This document shows positions 8,381 to 17,088 of a stretch of DNA of 64,000 nucleotides, piece by piece. The stretch lies in contig NZ_LGRV01000007.1 of assembly GCF_001278945.1 (NCBI RefSeq), positions 52,842 to 116,841 of the forward strand, given 5' to 3'. This stretch comes from Lysinibacillus contaminans. Lineage in GTDB: Bacteria > Bacillota > Bacilli > Bacillales_A > Planococcaceae. A program made the position numbers and the translations under genes. The notes beneath the pieces were generated by a model. The model saw nothing but the letters and a program-made list of their open reading frames with translations, was not told the DNA's origin and did not search any database. Position 1 is the first letter of the stretch. Every line of letters starts with the position of its first letter.

Positions 8381-9067
8381 ATAGACAAATGCTGTAACAA
8401 GCCATGTGAAAAGTGTCCATGCGGTAATTGTAACAAATGGGATGATTACATCAGTTGAAGAATAATTTCCTTCTAAAGCTTCAGCTAATAGGTTAAGTTG
8501 ACTACTTGGTAGCCACTCGGCAATTTGAAAGATTGGATATACCTCAGACATTGCAAAGGCGAATGGACCAACTGTAAAGATAACCATGACAGGTAGAATG
8601 ATGATGGATGCTTCCATTATTGTTTTCGTAAATAATCCACAAAACGTCCCAATGGCAATGTAGAAAATTGTTGATAGTAGTAACGCAATTGAAAGTAATA
8701 AAAGATTAGCCGGTTCGTAACCAAGAAGATAGATCGTTAGAGCAACTACAGCACTAGATAATACAAAGACGAATAAGCTCTTGCCTACTAAAATATCTCC
8801 AAGTGAAGCAGGGGATAGCATTAAACTACGAAGCGTATTTTTTTCCTTTTCCTCTGCAATTAAGCAACATTGCACATAGGCTGTCACAAGAGCAAAGGTC
8901 ATGTTAATAGGCATCATATAGGTTTGTATATCGCTTGCACCAGTTATATTGTAACCAACCGCTAAAATAAGCGGTAACAAAACCATGATGGATACTGCAT
9001 AGTTTCGTGAAAATTCCTTGTAATCCTTCATGAAAATAGCTTGAATACGTGTCATTGAAATGTTCAT
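8360..9067 (-). CDS. ABC-2 type transporter permease
   Basis: This 235-residue integral membrane protein has six hydrophobic segments in the ABC-2 arrangement: a short cytosolic N-terminus (RIQAIFMKDYKEFSRN), then helices 1-6. The EEKEKNTLRSLMLSPAS segment, typical of ABC-2 exporters, follows helix 2. Its start overlaps the stop of the ATPase gene by four bases (ATGA), so the two are coupled and form one transporter. Such pairs export drugs, peptides or lipids; the cargo is not evident. Confidence 0.88.
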   Translation of the reverse strand: MNISMTRIQAIFMKDYKEFSRNYAVSIMVLLPLILAVGYNITGASDIQTYMMPINMTFALVTAYVQCCLIAEEKEKNTLRSLMLSPASLGDILVGKSLFVFVLSSAVVALTIYLLGYEPANLLLLSIALLLSTIFYIAIGTFCGLFTKTIMEASIIILPVMVIFTVGPFAFAMSEVYPIFQIAEWLPSSQLNLLAEALEGNYSSTDVIIPFVTITAWTLFTWLVTAFVYKKRMVD

Positions 9068-9912
9068 ACTAAATCACTCCCCGTTATTTGCATAAAAATA
9101 TCCCCTAAAGTAGGCTCATTTGTATAAATACGTGCAACCTCATCAGATCGCATCCAATAAAATAATTTCTGTGCATCCTCGGCACCGCTTTGAATTGTTT
9201 CGGACGTACCATTTTGTAGCTCTACCGTTATAGAATTATCGCCGAATTCTTTTTTTAACTGTTTCGGCGCACCCATTGCTCGAATTTCCCCCTGATGTAA
9301 GAAGGCAACGCGGTCACATAGTAGTTCGGCTTCGCCCATATCATGTGTTGTTAAAAAAATTGTCGTGCCCATCTCGTTTAATCTACGTAAACCGTTGTAA
9401 ATATGTTGTGTATTGACAGGATCCAGCGCTGAAGTAGGTTCATCTAAAAATAACAGCTCTGGCTTGTGCATAATTGCTCGGGCAAGTGTAACGCGCTGAA
9501 GCATTCCCTTAGACAGCTGACTAATTTTCTTCTTCCGTTCGGCATACAAATTAACAAAATCTAAGGCTTCTCTTATGGAATAATTAGGTAATTCGTATAA
9601 TTGACAATATAGTTTTAGATTCTCTTCAATTGAAAGGCGTGTATATAAGCCACTATTATCTGTTAAAATACCAAAACGTTTACGATTATGACTATGTTTC
9701 ATTTCGCTAGCAGCACGCCCAAATAATGAAACATTACCTGAAGTTTTTTCTGTTTGTGCAGTCAAGATTTTAATTGTAGTTGTTTTACCAGATCCACTAG
9801 GTCCTAGGAATCCGAAGATTTCCCCTTTTTTAATAGAAAATGAAACGTCCTGTAAGGCAACTTCTTTGTTAAACGCTTTTTTCAAATGCTGTACATTAAT
9901 GAGTGTCTCCAT
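9064..9912 (-). CDS. ABC transporter ATP-binding protein
   Basis: This 282-residue ATPase has Walker A GPSGSGKTT (37-45), a signature LSKGMLQRV, Walker B LLFLDEP and the THD switch histidine, all intact. The C-terminal 70 residues form the extension common in drug and lantibiotic exporters. It pairs with the overlapping permease gene. A LytTR regulator gene lies 145 bp upstream in the same orientation, with a terminator-like hairpin in between, so the ATPase-permease unit probably has its own promoter. Confidence 0.92.
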   Translation of the reverse strand: METLINVQHLKKAFNKEVALQDVSFSIKKGEIFGFLGPSGSGKTTTIKILTAQTEKTSGNVSLFGRAASEMKHSHNRKRFGILTDNSGLYTRLSIEENLKLYCQLYELPNYSIREALDFVNLYAERKKKISQLSKGMLQRVTLARAIMHKPELLFLDEPTSALDPVNTQHIYNGLRRLNEMGTTIFLTTHDMGEAELLCDRVAFLHQGEIRAMGAPKQLKKEFGDNSITVELQNGTSETIQSGAEDAQKLFYWMRSDEVARIYTNEPTLGDIFMQITGSDLV

Positions 9913-9994
9913 GTGTAAACCTCCTAAGTGTTGTTGATGCCTTCACTTTATAGGACATTTGCAAAAGTCGCATTAGATTTTGGCTGGAAGGATG

Positions 9995-10024
9995 AAAAAT
10001 GGCGCTTAATGGAGGTATAGCGCC
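9995..10024 (-). terminator. Terminator downstream of LytTR gene
   Basis: GGCGCT (10001-10006) pairs with AGCGCC (10019-10024); on the minus strand ATTTTT follows. Confidence 0.6.
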
Positions 10025-10057
10025 CTGACAGGAGTCGTTTATTTCTTGGGAAATATA

Positions 10058-11014
10058 CTAAATTCCGAGTATTTCTTTTAAATCTGCTAGTTTGTTTTTT
10101 GATAAAGGGACAACTGTTTTTTCAGTACTATTTAGTGCCAAACTGTAGCTGTTGCGTGTCCAAGTAATGATTTCACGTACTTTTTGCAAGTTGACGATAT
10201 ATGAACGATGGCTTCTGAAAAATCCGAATGGTGTCAGTTTTTGTTCTAAATCATTAAGTGACAGCGTACAGGGAAATGCTTCACCTGCAACATACACAGA
10301 AACAATGCCCTCTACACTTTCGATGTAATCAATTTCAGGTGGATTAAACAGAATGATTTTGTCATTTTTCTTTGTAGGAATTTTATCGAGTAGTATCGGT
10401 GCATTTTCAATAGGGGAGGGTTTTGTTTCTATTTCATCCTCTTTTACATCAAGAGCATGTAGGCCTTGTGCATCTAATTTATATATTTTGCTACTCGAAA
10501 TAAGTAATTCTTCGAAGTTATTGGACAGTAAAAAAATCGTTTTTTCTTGTTGTTGAAGAACTGCTAATAGTTGAAGTACGTTTTGTTTCGAAAATTCATC
10601 CAGATTCTGAAATGGTTCTTCGATAACTTGAAAAGATGCAGTGCTTAGATAAGTATGTAGTAATTTTAAGCGTTGTTTTTCACTGTTTTTAAGCTTGCTA
10701 TTAAAGGTGTTTTTTTGTTCTGTCAGGGCAAAAAGTGTTAATAGCTCTTCCTTACTTTGTGAAAGAGCGCTAAAAAGCCCTTGGCAAAAATGAATATATT
10801 CGGTTACCTTGAGCCTTTCATATAAAGCATTTTCACGTACTTGTGTATATGTATCCGGTTGTTTCGTAAACCATTGCAGCAACGTATGAATTTTTGCCAC
10901 ATCAGTATAGATGCCAATAATGGCTCCTGTTTGAAATGGAAGTTGAAAGCTAGGGTAAATGACATTCCCTGATTCTATATAAGGGTCTATGGTTAAAAAA
11001 TTAGGCTGATTCAT
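10058..11014 (-). CDS. LytTR DNA-binding regulator with degenerate ABC-ATPase-like N-terminus
   Basis: This 318-residue protein ends in a LytTR DNA-binding domain of about 95 residues (IDYIESVEGIVSVYV, FFRSHRSYIVNL, a basic C-terminus). The first 190 residues resemble an ABC ATPase that has lost its function. The Walker A position reads GIYTDVAKIH, with no G-K-S/T, while a helical signature-like region and the Walker-B-like VIEEPFQNLDEFSKQ survive. The ATG at 11014 follows GGAGG. Next to an ABC exporter, it probably controls that operon, perhaps through contact with the true ATPase (inference). Confidence 0.8.
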   Translation of the reverse strand: MNQPNFLTIDPYIESGNVIYPSFQLPFQTGAIIGIYTDVAKIHTLLQWFTKQPDTYTQVRENALYERLKVTEYIHFCQGLFSALSQSKEELLTLFALTEQKNTFNSKLKNSEKQRLKLLHTYLSTASFQVIEEPFQNLDEFSKQNVLQLLAVLQQQEKTIFLLSNNFEELLISSSKIYKLDAQGLHALDVKEDEIETKPSPIENAPILLDKIPTKKNDKIILFNPPEIDYIESVEGIVSVYVAGEAFPCTLSLNDLEQKLTPFGFFRSHRSYIVNLQKVREIITWTRNSYSLALNSTEKTVVPLSKNKLADLKEILGI

Positions 11015-11043
11015 AGTAATATCCTCCAAAAAATAATAGATTT

Positions 11044-11607
11044 TTATATGAATTTTTTTATATGAGATTGTGCTTGCAAAGTACTTTCAAGATGGAAAGT
11101 GCGATTACATTCATCCATAAAACCATGTTCACCAGCAAATTGCACGGTTTGTACAAAATGTATGTGTTGAAGTGCATTTTTCATGTTATTTACATCAAAA
11201 CTTTTTTCATGAATAGGTAAAAGTACGAGGGTTGGACAACTTGGCTGCACACCAAGGTATTGACGAATACGAGAGCCATAAACACAAATAACTCGATGGA
11301 GTGGCAATGTAGAGAGTCGCCATGCAAGTGTAGCACCTACACTAAAGCCAATCAAAATAACTTCTTTATACTTTGCGATGGCGGTTCTTAGCTGCTGTGA
11401 TAGTTGTGTTAAGGGTTTATCAAAGCCAACTTCTTTTATGAAATATGCGTAGGCTTCTTCTTCTTGAGCATAGGAAAAGACTTTTCCATCAGGATAAAGT
11501 GCCAAATGCTCAACCACCGTTTGATCATCGATAAATTCAATTGTTTGTTCATGCATAAAATCATTCACACCATAAATTTCATGTAAGATAAATACTTTGC
11601 GTTGCAA
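11044..11607 (-). CDS. Small alpha/beta hydrolase, dienelactone-hydrolase-like
   Basis: About 187 residues, beginning near VFILHEIYGVNDF, an opening typical of dienelactone hydrolases. The nucleophile elbow is GFSVGA with serine as nucleophile, and GEHGFMDECNR carries the likely catalytic histidine. It is shorter than the usual 230-residue family size. A TTG at 11607 after GGTGAT is the likeliest start; upstream GTG and ATG codons at 11622 and 11619 overlap that site, so the start is uncertain. It lies just upstream of the LytTR gene and may share its transcript. Confidence 0.65.
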   Translation of the reverse strand: MQRKVFILHEIYGVNDFMHEQTIEFIDDQTVVEHLALYPDGKVFSYAQEEEAYAYFIKEVGFDKPLTQLSQQLRTAIAKYKEVILIGFSVGATLAWRLSTLPLHRVICVYGSRIRQYLGVQPSCPTLVLLPIHEKSFDVNNMKNALQHIHFVQTVQFAGEHGFMDECNRTFHLESTLQAQSHIKKFI

Positions 11608-12333
11608 GCAAATCACCATCACTATAGTTTTTACTTAGTGTATCAAAAATAAGTATATTTAATAAGAGTTTGAAAAAATGTATATTTCTTATATTTAATT
11701 TACAATAAATTGGTTTTTAATTATTTGTTTTTAGTGTAATTTCACTAAAGTAATTTAGTTTTCAATTTTCGAATCCTACAAACAATGCTTATTTTTATAG
11801 AAAAAGAAATTTATTTTAACCCTAGAGAATTAATTTTCTCAAAGAGTAAAATTTCTTCAGAAACAATTTGGAAAGCATATTTAATACATCGAAATAATTA
11901 TTTTGATATATTTTTTATTTGTACTATTTTAATTTGATGTTGAAAAATTTTAGCACCAAATCCTTATATTCTTTAATCAGAATTTAGCTAACTAAAAAAT
12001 TGTTTTTTCATTTAACTATAGCTTTTCTTATTGCGAAAAAATAATAGAGTCTTCATTAAAAGTCATAAATTCTTTTTTGATAATATTTTCGCCATTCAAT
12101 AAAGAGTTATTATTGCTCCTTACGCAAATTATATATTGAAATAATTAATTGGTGAGTTATATAACTTTTAGGTTTGCATTTAAAAATTTATAGGTAAAGG
12201 AATATATTGAATTTTGTAGTGTGAATAGAAAAATAGTTTGCTAGAGAATCAAGTTATCTTTCGAAAAAAAAATTTTGACTTTTCCGAAATTACAATGTAA
12301 AAATAACTTTATATTTACGAGGAGGGTGATGGA
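11608..12333. other. AT-rich intergenic stretch without a gene
   Basis: More than 700 bp of very AT-rich DNA separates divergent genes. No frame has a ribosome site with a credible protein. A TTGACT at 12275-12280 with a weak TAAAAA 17 bp later could be the promoter of the hydrolase gene at 12334. Otherwise I see nothing readable in it. Confidence 0.5.
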
Positions 12334-13167
12334 ATGAAATATCAATCAATCGATGTAAATGGAAGTGCATTGCATTTTGCAGATTATCCAGGAGAAAAAG
12401 GGACAATAATTGCTGCCCATGGCTTAACAGGTAACAATAAACAATTACATTATTACGCTGAACTTTTAAAAGGTGAGTATCGTTTTATTTCGGTTGATTT
12501 AAAAGGTCGTGGTAATAGTGCGCCAGCGCCAGCGAATACGGGTATAGAGTTACATACACAAGATATTTTAGCTTTAATTGATGCATTGGAAATCGAACAG
12601 CCGATTTTAATGGGTTATTCAATGGGGGCATTTATTATGGCAAATGTTGCGAGTAAATGTAGTGATATAAAAGGACTTATTTTGCTTGATGGTGCTGCTA
12701 CTTGTACAGACCATCAGCGACAAATTGTAGAGCCTTCACTTGGAAGAATTAGCAAGCCGTACGAAACAGCTGAAGCATATGTTGAGGAAATAAGAAACAT
12801 TTATGGTCGCCTTGGTGTCGAGTGGACTGATCATTTAGCAGATGTTGGTCATTATGAGATAGGTGAAAAGGATAGTCATTGGGAAAATAAATCTGACGAA
12901 GAAAAAATCCGTCAAGATTTCCAAAGTTTCTATGACTACAAACCAGGAGAAGTTGTTAAAAATGTGGAATGTCCAATACTTCTAATTCACTCGACAGGTG
13001 AGATTGGTACTATGCCTGCATTATTTTTAGATGAATCCTATATTGAAACGCAAAAGCATGCAAAAAACATTTGGAAATTCACTTCGGATAGTAATCATTA
13101 CACGTTAGTCTTTGAAGAAAGAAAAGATGTTAATCAAGTAGTACATCGATTTTTAGAGAATTTATAA
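12334..13167 (+). CDS. Alpha/beta hydrolase, first gene of the keto-acid block
   Basis: This 277-residue alpha/beta hydrolase has an oxyanion HGLTGN segment, nucleophile elbow GYSMGA (serine near 95), an acid in the DGAAT region and a terminal SNHYTLVF with the catalytic histidine. The family covers esterases and enol-lactonases such as PcaD. It precedes a CMD-like gene, CoA-transferase subunits and a thiolase in the order PcaD-C-I-J-F, so a lactonase or thioesterase step is plausible (inference). A GAGGAGGGTGATGG site sets the start. A leader-like region with a strong hairpin separates it from the next gene. Confidence 0.8.
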   Translation: MKYQSIDVNGSALHFADYPGEKGTIIAAHGLTGNNKQLHYYAELLKGEYRFISVDLKGRGNSAPAPANTGIELHTQDILALIDALEIEQPILMGYSMGAFIMANVASKCSDIKGLILLDGAATCTDHQRQIVEPSLGRISKPYETAEAYVEEIRNIYGRLGVEWTDHLADVGHYEIGEKDSHWENKSDEEKIRQDFQSFYDYKPGEVVKNVECPILLIHSTGEIGTMPALFLDESYIETQKHAKNIWKFTSDSNHYTLVFEERKDVNQVVHRFLENL

Positions 13168-13236
13168 AAAAAAGTTGCAGTTTATTAAACTTTATGCAAA
13201 TATTAAAATAATCAAAATAAATTGCCTATCGAGCAG

Positions 13237-13262
13237 CTGTAGAAAAAAGAACTTTTTCTACT
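13237..13262 (+). promoter_or_regulatory. Upstream hairpin in leader of the CoA-transferase operon
   Basis: GTAGAAAAA pairs with TTTTTCTAC around a short loop, 18 bp before the larger terminator hairpin. It could be an alternative structure in an attenuator. Inference from structure only. Confidence 0.35.
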
Positions 13263-13279
13263 TTCCCTGCTTGACTGTT

Positions 13280-13340
13280 GGCTACATTTCTCTTCGAGTA
13301 CGGCAAATACCGTGCTAGAGGGGAAGTGTGGCCTTTTTTT
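13280..13340 (+). terminator. Long terminator/attenuator hairpin before the CMD-CoA-transferase operon
   Basis: A 24-bp stem (13280-13303 with 13310-13333; 23 pairs counting G-U) closes on a CAAATA loop and is followed by seven Ts. It ends only 31 bp before the next start codon, so it either terminates the hydrolase transcript or attenuates the operon downstream. Confidence 0.85.
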
Positions 13341-13371
13341 ATTCTAACTTTACGAAAAGAGGGGTCCCTAA

Positions 13372-14088
13372 ATGGCAACAGGATTAGAGTATTTCAAGAA
13401 AGTTTATGATGTTGTACCGGGTTGGGTACAAAAAATGCACGATTATAATCCAGCGATACTAGACCATTATACAGCGCTTCGAGGAGCAGCGATGGCACCT
13501 GGAGTGCTTTCTGTAAAAGAAAAAGATATTTTGTTAGTTGGTATGAATGCAGCAAGACATTACGCACGCAGTATGGTGTACCACACAAAAGGGGCAATTG
13601 ATGGTGGTGCAACACTGGAAGAATTAGTCGAATATTTGCTCGTGGCATTCAACTACGGTGGGGAAAAAGCGTTGCAAATTGGCTTACAATCCTTTGAATA
13701 CGCCTTAGAGCTAACAAATGCGGATGCTGAGAATATTTCACATGAAGCATCATCACTTGAAATCGTACGGTACTACAGTGCTTTTGCTTCGACTGATAAA
13801 AGTAAATCCTATTTTACGAATTTACTAGATCTTTTTACCACTGAAGATGAAAACGCTTTAAAGGAATATTTGCTTGAAGGTAATGTCGTATCAACACAAA
13901 TGAAATACCTGATGATGACAGGCATTTACACAACCGTTTTAAAAAACGTGGAAACAGATTATTGGGCAAAAGAATCACGTGAAATAGGTGTAGAGGAAGC
14001 GGAATTGGCAGAGCTAGGTTATATTTGCCTACTAACAGCGGGCATCCCATCATGGTTTGAAATTAGCGATGCACTTATACAAAAATAA
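13372..14088 (+). CDS. Carboxymuconolactone decarboxylase (CMD)-like protein
   Basis: Encodes 238 residues with two CMD-like helical units. The first (about 10-110) has LSVKEKDILLVGMNAARHYA then MVYHTKGAIDGGATLEEL, where active AhpD-type proteins have C-x2-C; both cysteines are absent here. The second unit ends LTAGIPSWFEISDAL. The protein thus keeps the fold but not the peroxidase cysteines, and may be a decarboxylase-type or non-redox member. It starts an operon with the CoA-transferase genes 14 bp away. A paralogue with swapped halves lies at 18477. Confidence 0.75.
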   Translation: MATGLEYFKKVYDVVPGWVQKMHDYNPAILDHYTALRGAAMAPGVLSVKEKDILLVGMNAARHYARSMVYHTKGAIDGGATLEELVEYLLVAFNYGGEKALQIGLQSFEYALELTNADAENISHEASSLEIVRYYSAFASTDKSKSYFTNLLDLFTTEDENALKEYLLEGNVVSTQMKYLMMTGIYTTVLKNVETDYWAKESREIGVEEAELAELGYICLLTAGIPSWFEISDALIQK

Positions 14089-14101
14089 TGGAGTGAAAAT
14101 A

Positions 14102-14788
14102 ATGAAAATTTTTGATTCTGTAGATCAAGCTTTATCTTGCGTAGAGAGCGGCCAAACAATTATGGTCGGTGGATTTGGCTTAGTTGGTGGACCACTAACA
14201 TTAATCGATGGACTTGTTGATTTAGATATAACGGACTTAACGATTGTTAGTAACAACTTAGGCGAAAAAGGCGAAGGTCTCGGAAAATTATTAGAGCAAA
14301 AGAAAGTTAAAAAGGCAATTGGTTCATACTTTACAGGTAATCGTGATGTTGGCGAGGCATTTCAACGCGGTGAAATTGAAATTGATTTACTTCCACAAGG
14401 TACATTAGCAGAATCTATTCGGGCTGGTGGTTCAGGTATCGGGGGATATTATACGAAAACGTCTGTTGGGACCGATTTAGCAAAAGGAAAAGAAACAAAA
14501 ATAATTAAAGGAGAAGAATACGTGTTTGAGGAAGCGTTGATAGCTGATGTTGCAATTATACGAGCTCATAAAGCAGACATGCTAGGTAATTTAGTGTACT
14601 ACAAAACAGCACGTAACTTTAATCCATTAATGGCAACAGCGGCAAAGACAGTAATTGTAGAGGTCGATGAAATTGTTGAAGCTGGTGAACTAAAAAGTGA
14701 TGAGATCATTACACCACATTTATTTATTGATCGCGTCATTATTGCGAAAAAGATTTTAACACAGGAAGGCGTCGTGGAGCATGGCTAA
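14102..14788 (+). CDS. scoA: 3-oxoacid CoA-transferase subunit A
   Basis: This 228-residue protein is a family I CoA-transferase alpha subunit: [18 protein letters not shown] near the N-terminus, the [23 protein letters not shown] segment and [10 protein letters not shown]. With subunit B it moves CoA from succinyl-CoA or acetyl-CoA to a 3-oxoacid such as acetoacetate or 3-oxoadipate. The start at 14102 follows GGAGTG. Its stop overlaps the next start by eight bases, as expected for subunits made in equal amounts. Confidence 0.93.
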   Translation: MKIFDSVDQALSCVESGQTIMVGGFGLVGGPLTLIDGLVDLDITDLTIVSNNLGEKGEGLGKLLEQKKVKKAIGSYFTGNRDVGEAFQRGEIEIDLLPQGTLAESIRAGGSGIGGYYTKTSVGTDLAKGKETKIIKGEEYVFEEALIADVAIIRAHKADMLGNLVYYKTARNFNPLMATAAKTVIVEVDEIVEAGELKSDEIITPHLFIDRVIIAKKILTQEGVVEHG

Positions 14789-15416
14789 TTTAATACAAGA
14801 ACTTATCGCGAAAAGAGCTGCAAAGGAAGTTGAGGATGGACAAATAATTAATTTAGGTATTGGTATTCCGACACTTGTAGCCAAGTACGTTGAAAATGAA
14901 AATGTCCATTTCCATACTGAAAATGGGATGCTTGGTGTTGTAGGTATTGAAGAAGAGGATATTGATCCGAACTTAGTTAATGCTGGGAAAATGCCTGTGG
15001 GTGAGGCGGTTGGTTCTTCATTCTTCAATAGTGCGGAGTCATTTGGCATGATTCGTGGTGGTCATGTGGATGTTGCTATTTTGGGCGTGCTTCAAGTTGA
15101 CGAACAATCACGTATCGCAAACTGGGCAGTACCAGGGAAAAATATAATTGGTGTAGGCGGTGCGATGGATTTACTAGTCGGTGCTCGAAAAGTGATTGTC
15201 ACAATGACTCACACATCAAAAGATGGAAAAAGTAAGATTTTAAAAGACTGTACATACCCAATTACTTCTACACGTAGTGTCGATACAATTATTACTGATT
15301 TGGCTGTTTTTAACTACATTAACGGTGAACTCCATTTGGTTGAACTTATGCCAGGCGTAACGCTAGAGCAGGTTGAAAAAAATACAGAAGCGCGTTTTGT
15401 AAATGTACTTAAATAG
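14781..15416 (+). CDS. scoB: 3-oxoacid CoA-transferase subunit B
   Basis: This 211-residue beta subunit carries [15 protein letters not shown] and [11 protein letters not shown], in which the glutamate of ENG forms the CoA-thioester intermediate. [16 protein letters not shown] and NWAVPGK follow, all typical of AtoA/ScoB. It overlaps subunit A and lies 11 bp before the thiolase, so activation of a 3-oxoacid and its thiolytic cleavage are co-expressed. Confidence 0.93.
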   Translation: MANLIQELIAKRAAKEVEDGQIINLGIGIPTLVAKYVENENVHFHTENGMLGVVGIEEEDIDPNLVNAGKMPVGEAVGSSFFNSAESFGMIRGGHVDVAILGVLQVDEQSRIANWAVPGKNIIGVGGAMDLLVGARKVIVTMTHTSKDGKSKILKDCTYPITSTRSVDTIITDLAVFNYINGELHLVELMPGVTLEQVEKNTEARFVNVLK

Positions 15417-15427
15417 GAGGTAATAGT

Positions 15428-16621
15428 ATGAGAGAAGTTGTGATTGTAGAAGGGGTTCGTACAGCTATTGGTAAAATCGGTGGCTCATTGATCAATGAAA
15501 CTGCAGATATTCTTGCGGCAAAAGTAATTAGCGAACTTCTTAACCGAACGAAGCTAGATCCTACGCTGATTGATGAAGTTATTTTAGGTCAAGCAAAACA
15601 AAGTGCTGACCAGTCCAATGTTGCACGTCTAGCCTCATTACGAGCTGAATTACCAATTGCAGTACCAGGTTATACAGTGCATCGTCAATGTGGTTCTGGG
15701 CTTCAATCTATTAATAACGCAGCGCAACAAATTGCGCTTGGATATAGCGACGTAATTGTTGCAGGAGGAACTGAATCGATGAGCACGGCACCTTATTACT
15801 TACGGAATGCTCGTTATGGTTACGGTGTTGGAAATGCCTCTATCTTGGATCCGAATACAGAAAGTCAACCAGGTTCACAGCCATTTGAAGTCTACGGTAT
15901 TTCTACTATGGGCGAGACGGCAGAAAATTTAGCAGAAAAATATAATATTTCACGTGAAGAGCAAGATGAATTTGCGCATCGAAGCCAAGAACGTACTGCT
16001 ACTGCAATTCGCGAAGGATATTTCGAAAAGCAAATTGTATCTTATGAGGTGAAGAAACGTAAATCGGTAGAAATTTTTGAAAAAGACGAGCATCCATTTT
16101 TATCGAGTATAGAAAAATTAAGTACATTAAAGCCAGTGTTTCGTAAAGGAGGGTCAGTAACCGCGGGGAATAGTAGTGGTCGTAATGATGGAGCGTCTGC
16201 ACTATTAATAATGTCGGAAGAAAAAGCGCTTGAATTAGGCTATAAACCGAAAGTGAAAATACTAGCACAGGCATCCGCTGGAGTAGACCCATCTATTATG
16301 GGGATTGGGCCTGTCCCATCTACATTAAAAGCCTTAAAACAAGCGAATTTAACAATTCAAGATATAGATGTAATTGAATTAAATGAAGCTTTTGCTGCAC
16401 AATCTATTGCAGTCATTAAAGAACTTGGCTTAGACCCAAGCCGTGTTAATCCAAATGGTGGTGCTATTGCGATGGGACACCCCATTGGAGCAACGGGTGC
16501 TATTTTAATGACGAAGCTTATTCATGAACTTGAACGTACAGGCAAACGTTATGGATTAGTGACATTATGTATTGCAGGAGGACTTGGTATTACAACAATC
16601 GTTAAAAATTGCCAATCCTAA
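15428..16621 (+). CDS. Thiolase (acetyl-CoA C-acyltransferase)
   Basis: This 397-residue protein is a full-length thiolase. The acyl-accepting cysteine is in HRQCGSGLQS (Cys88), NEAFA is present, the histidine lies in GGAIAMGHPIGATG, and the second cysteine in LCIAGGLG near the C-terminus. It cleaves a 3-oxoacyl-CoA to acetyl-CoA plus a shorter acyl-CoA, the step after the CoA-transferase. AGGAGGTAATAGT precedes the ATG. Acetoacetyl-CoA or 3-oxoadipyl-CoA cannot be told apart from sequence alone. Confidence 0.93.
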   Translation: MREVVIVEGVRTAIGKIGGSLINETADILAAKVISELLNRTKLDPTLIDEVILGQAKQSADQSNVARLASLRAELPIAVPGYTVHRQCGSGLQSINNAAQQIALGYSDVIVAGGTESMSTAPYYLRNARYGYGVGNASILDPNTESQPGSQPFEVYGISTMGETAENLAEKYNISREEQDEFAHRSQERTATAIREGYFEKQIVSYEVKKRKSVEIFEKDEHPFLSSIEKLSTLKPVFRKGGSVTAGNSSGRNDGASALLIMSEEKALELGYKPKVKILAQASAGVDPSIMGIGPVPSTLKALKQANLTIQDIDVIELNEAFAAQSIAVIKELGLDPSRVNPNGGAIAMGHPIGATGAILMTKLIHELERTGKRYGLVTLCIAGGLGITTIVKNCQS

Positions 16622-16650
16622 AAGACACCGAGCAGAGAAGGCTCGGTGGA
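16620..16650 (-). terminator. Terminator between thiolase and DUF3870 genes
   Basis: CACCGAGC (16627-16634) pairs with GCTCGGTG (16642-16649). The T-rich tail is on the minus strand, so it chiefly serves the minus-strand gene; the stem also sits right after the thiolase stop. Confidence 0.65.
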
Positions 16651-16655
16651 GATTG

Positions 16656-16982
16656 TTATTTGCTTTTTTGAATTTTTTCTAGGTATCGCTTTTGTGCAGA
16701 TTGTAGGGCAACAGCAACAGAGCCACTCGACGGTGCATAATAGTGTTCATCTATGCGTGCAATTAATTCATCAATATTGGACGTAAAATCAAAACCAACT
16801 AGCATTCGTTTAAAAAAGTTTTGAGCAAGTCCAGTGATGAATGTAAATTCTGCATCAATAATTTTATGAGTTTCTTTATCGATTTCTAACACAATGCCGG
16901 CATGCTTGTACATTTCGTACATGGAAGTGCCCTGGGGTGCTTTAGCGTAAGCTGTTACTAAGATACTAGTTAAATTTTGCAA
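16656..16982 (-). CDS. DUF3870 family protein
   Basis: This 108-residue protein contains VTAYAKAPQGTSMYEMYKHA and GIVLEIDKETHKIIDAEFTF, which I recall as the DUF3870 pattern of Bacillales. A C-terminal Y-x-APSSGSVAVALQSAQKRY segment follows. Function is unknown. The start is a TTG at 16982 after GGAGG; the frame's first TTG overlaps that site. It is divergent from the AtoE transporter gene with a palindrome in between, and it sits inside the keto-acid block, so a role in the same metabolism is possible. Confidence 0.65.
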   Translation of the reverse strand: MQNLTSILVTAYAKAPQGTSMYEMYKHAGIVLEIDKETHKIIDAEFTFITGLAQNFFKRMLVGFDFTSNIDELIARIDEHYYAPSSGSVAVALQSAQKRYLEKIQKSK

Positions 16983-17006
16983 GGAATTTACCTCCAATAT
17001 ATTAAA

Positions 17007-17030
17007 AATATGATTTTATTTTATCATATT
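17007..17030. promoter_or_regulatory. Palindromic operator candidate between divergent genes
   Basis: AATATGAT (17007-17014) and ATCATATT (17023-17030) form perfect 8-bp arms around an 8-nt spacer, in the 106-bp gap between DUF3870 (minus) and atoE (plus). Position suggests a repressor site for one or both; no regulator gene is adjacent. Confidence 0.4.
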
Positions 17031-17088
17031 TTACATGTTTTAGAGAACCTTACAAATAATAATGGGATAAATATTAGGGGGAAATAGT

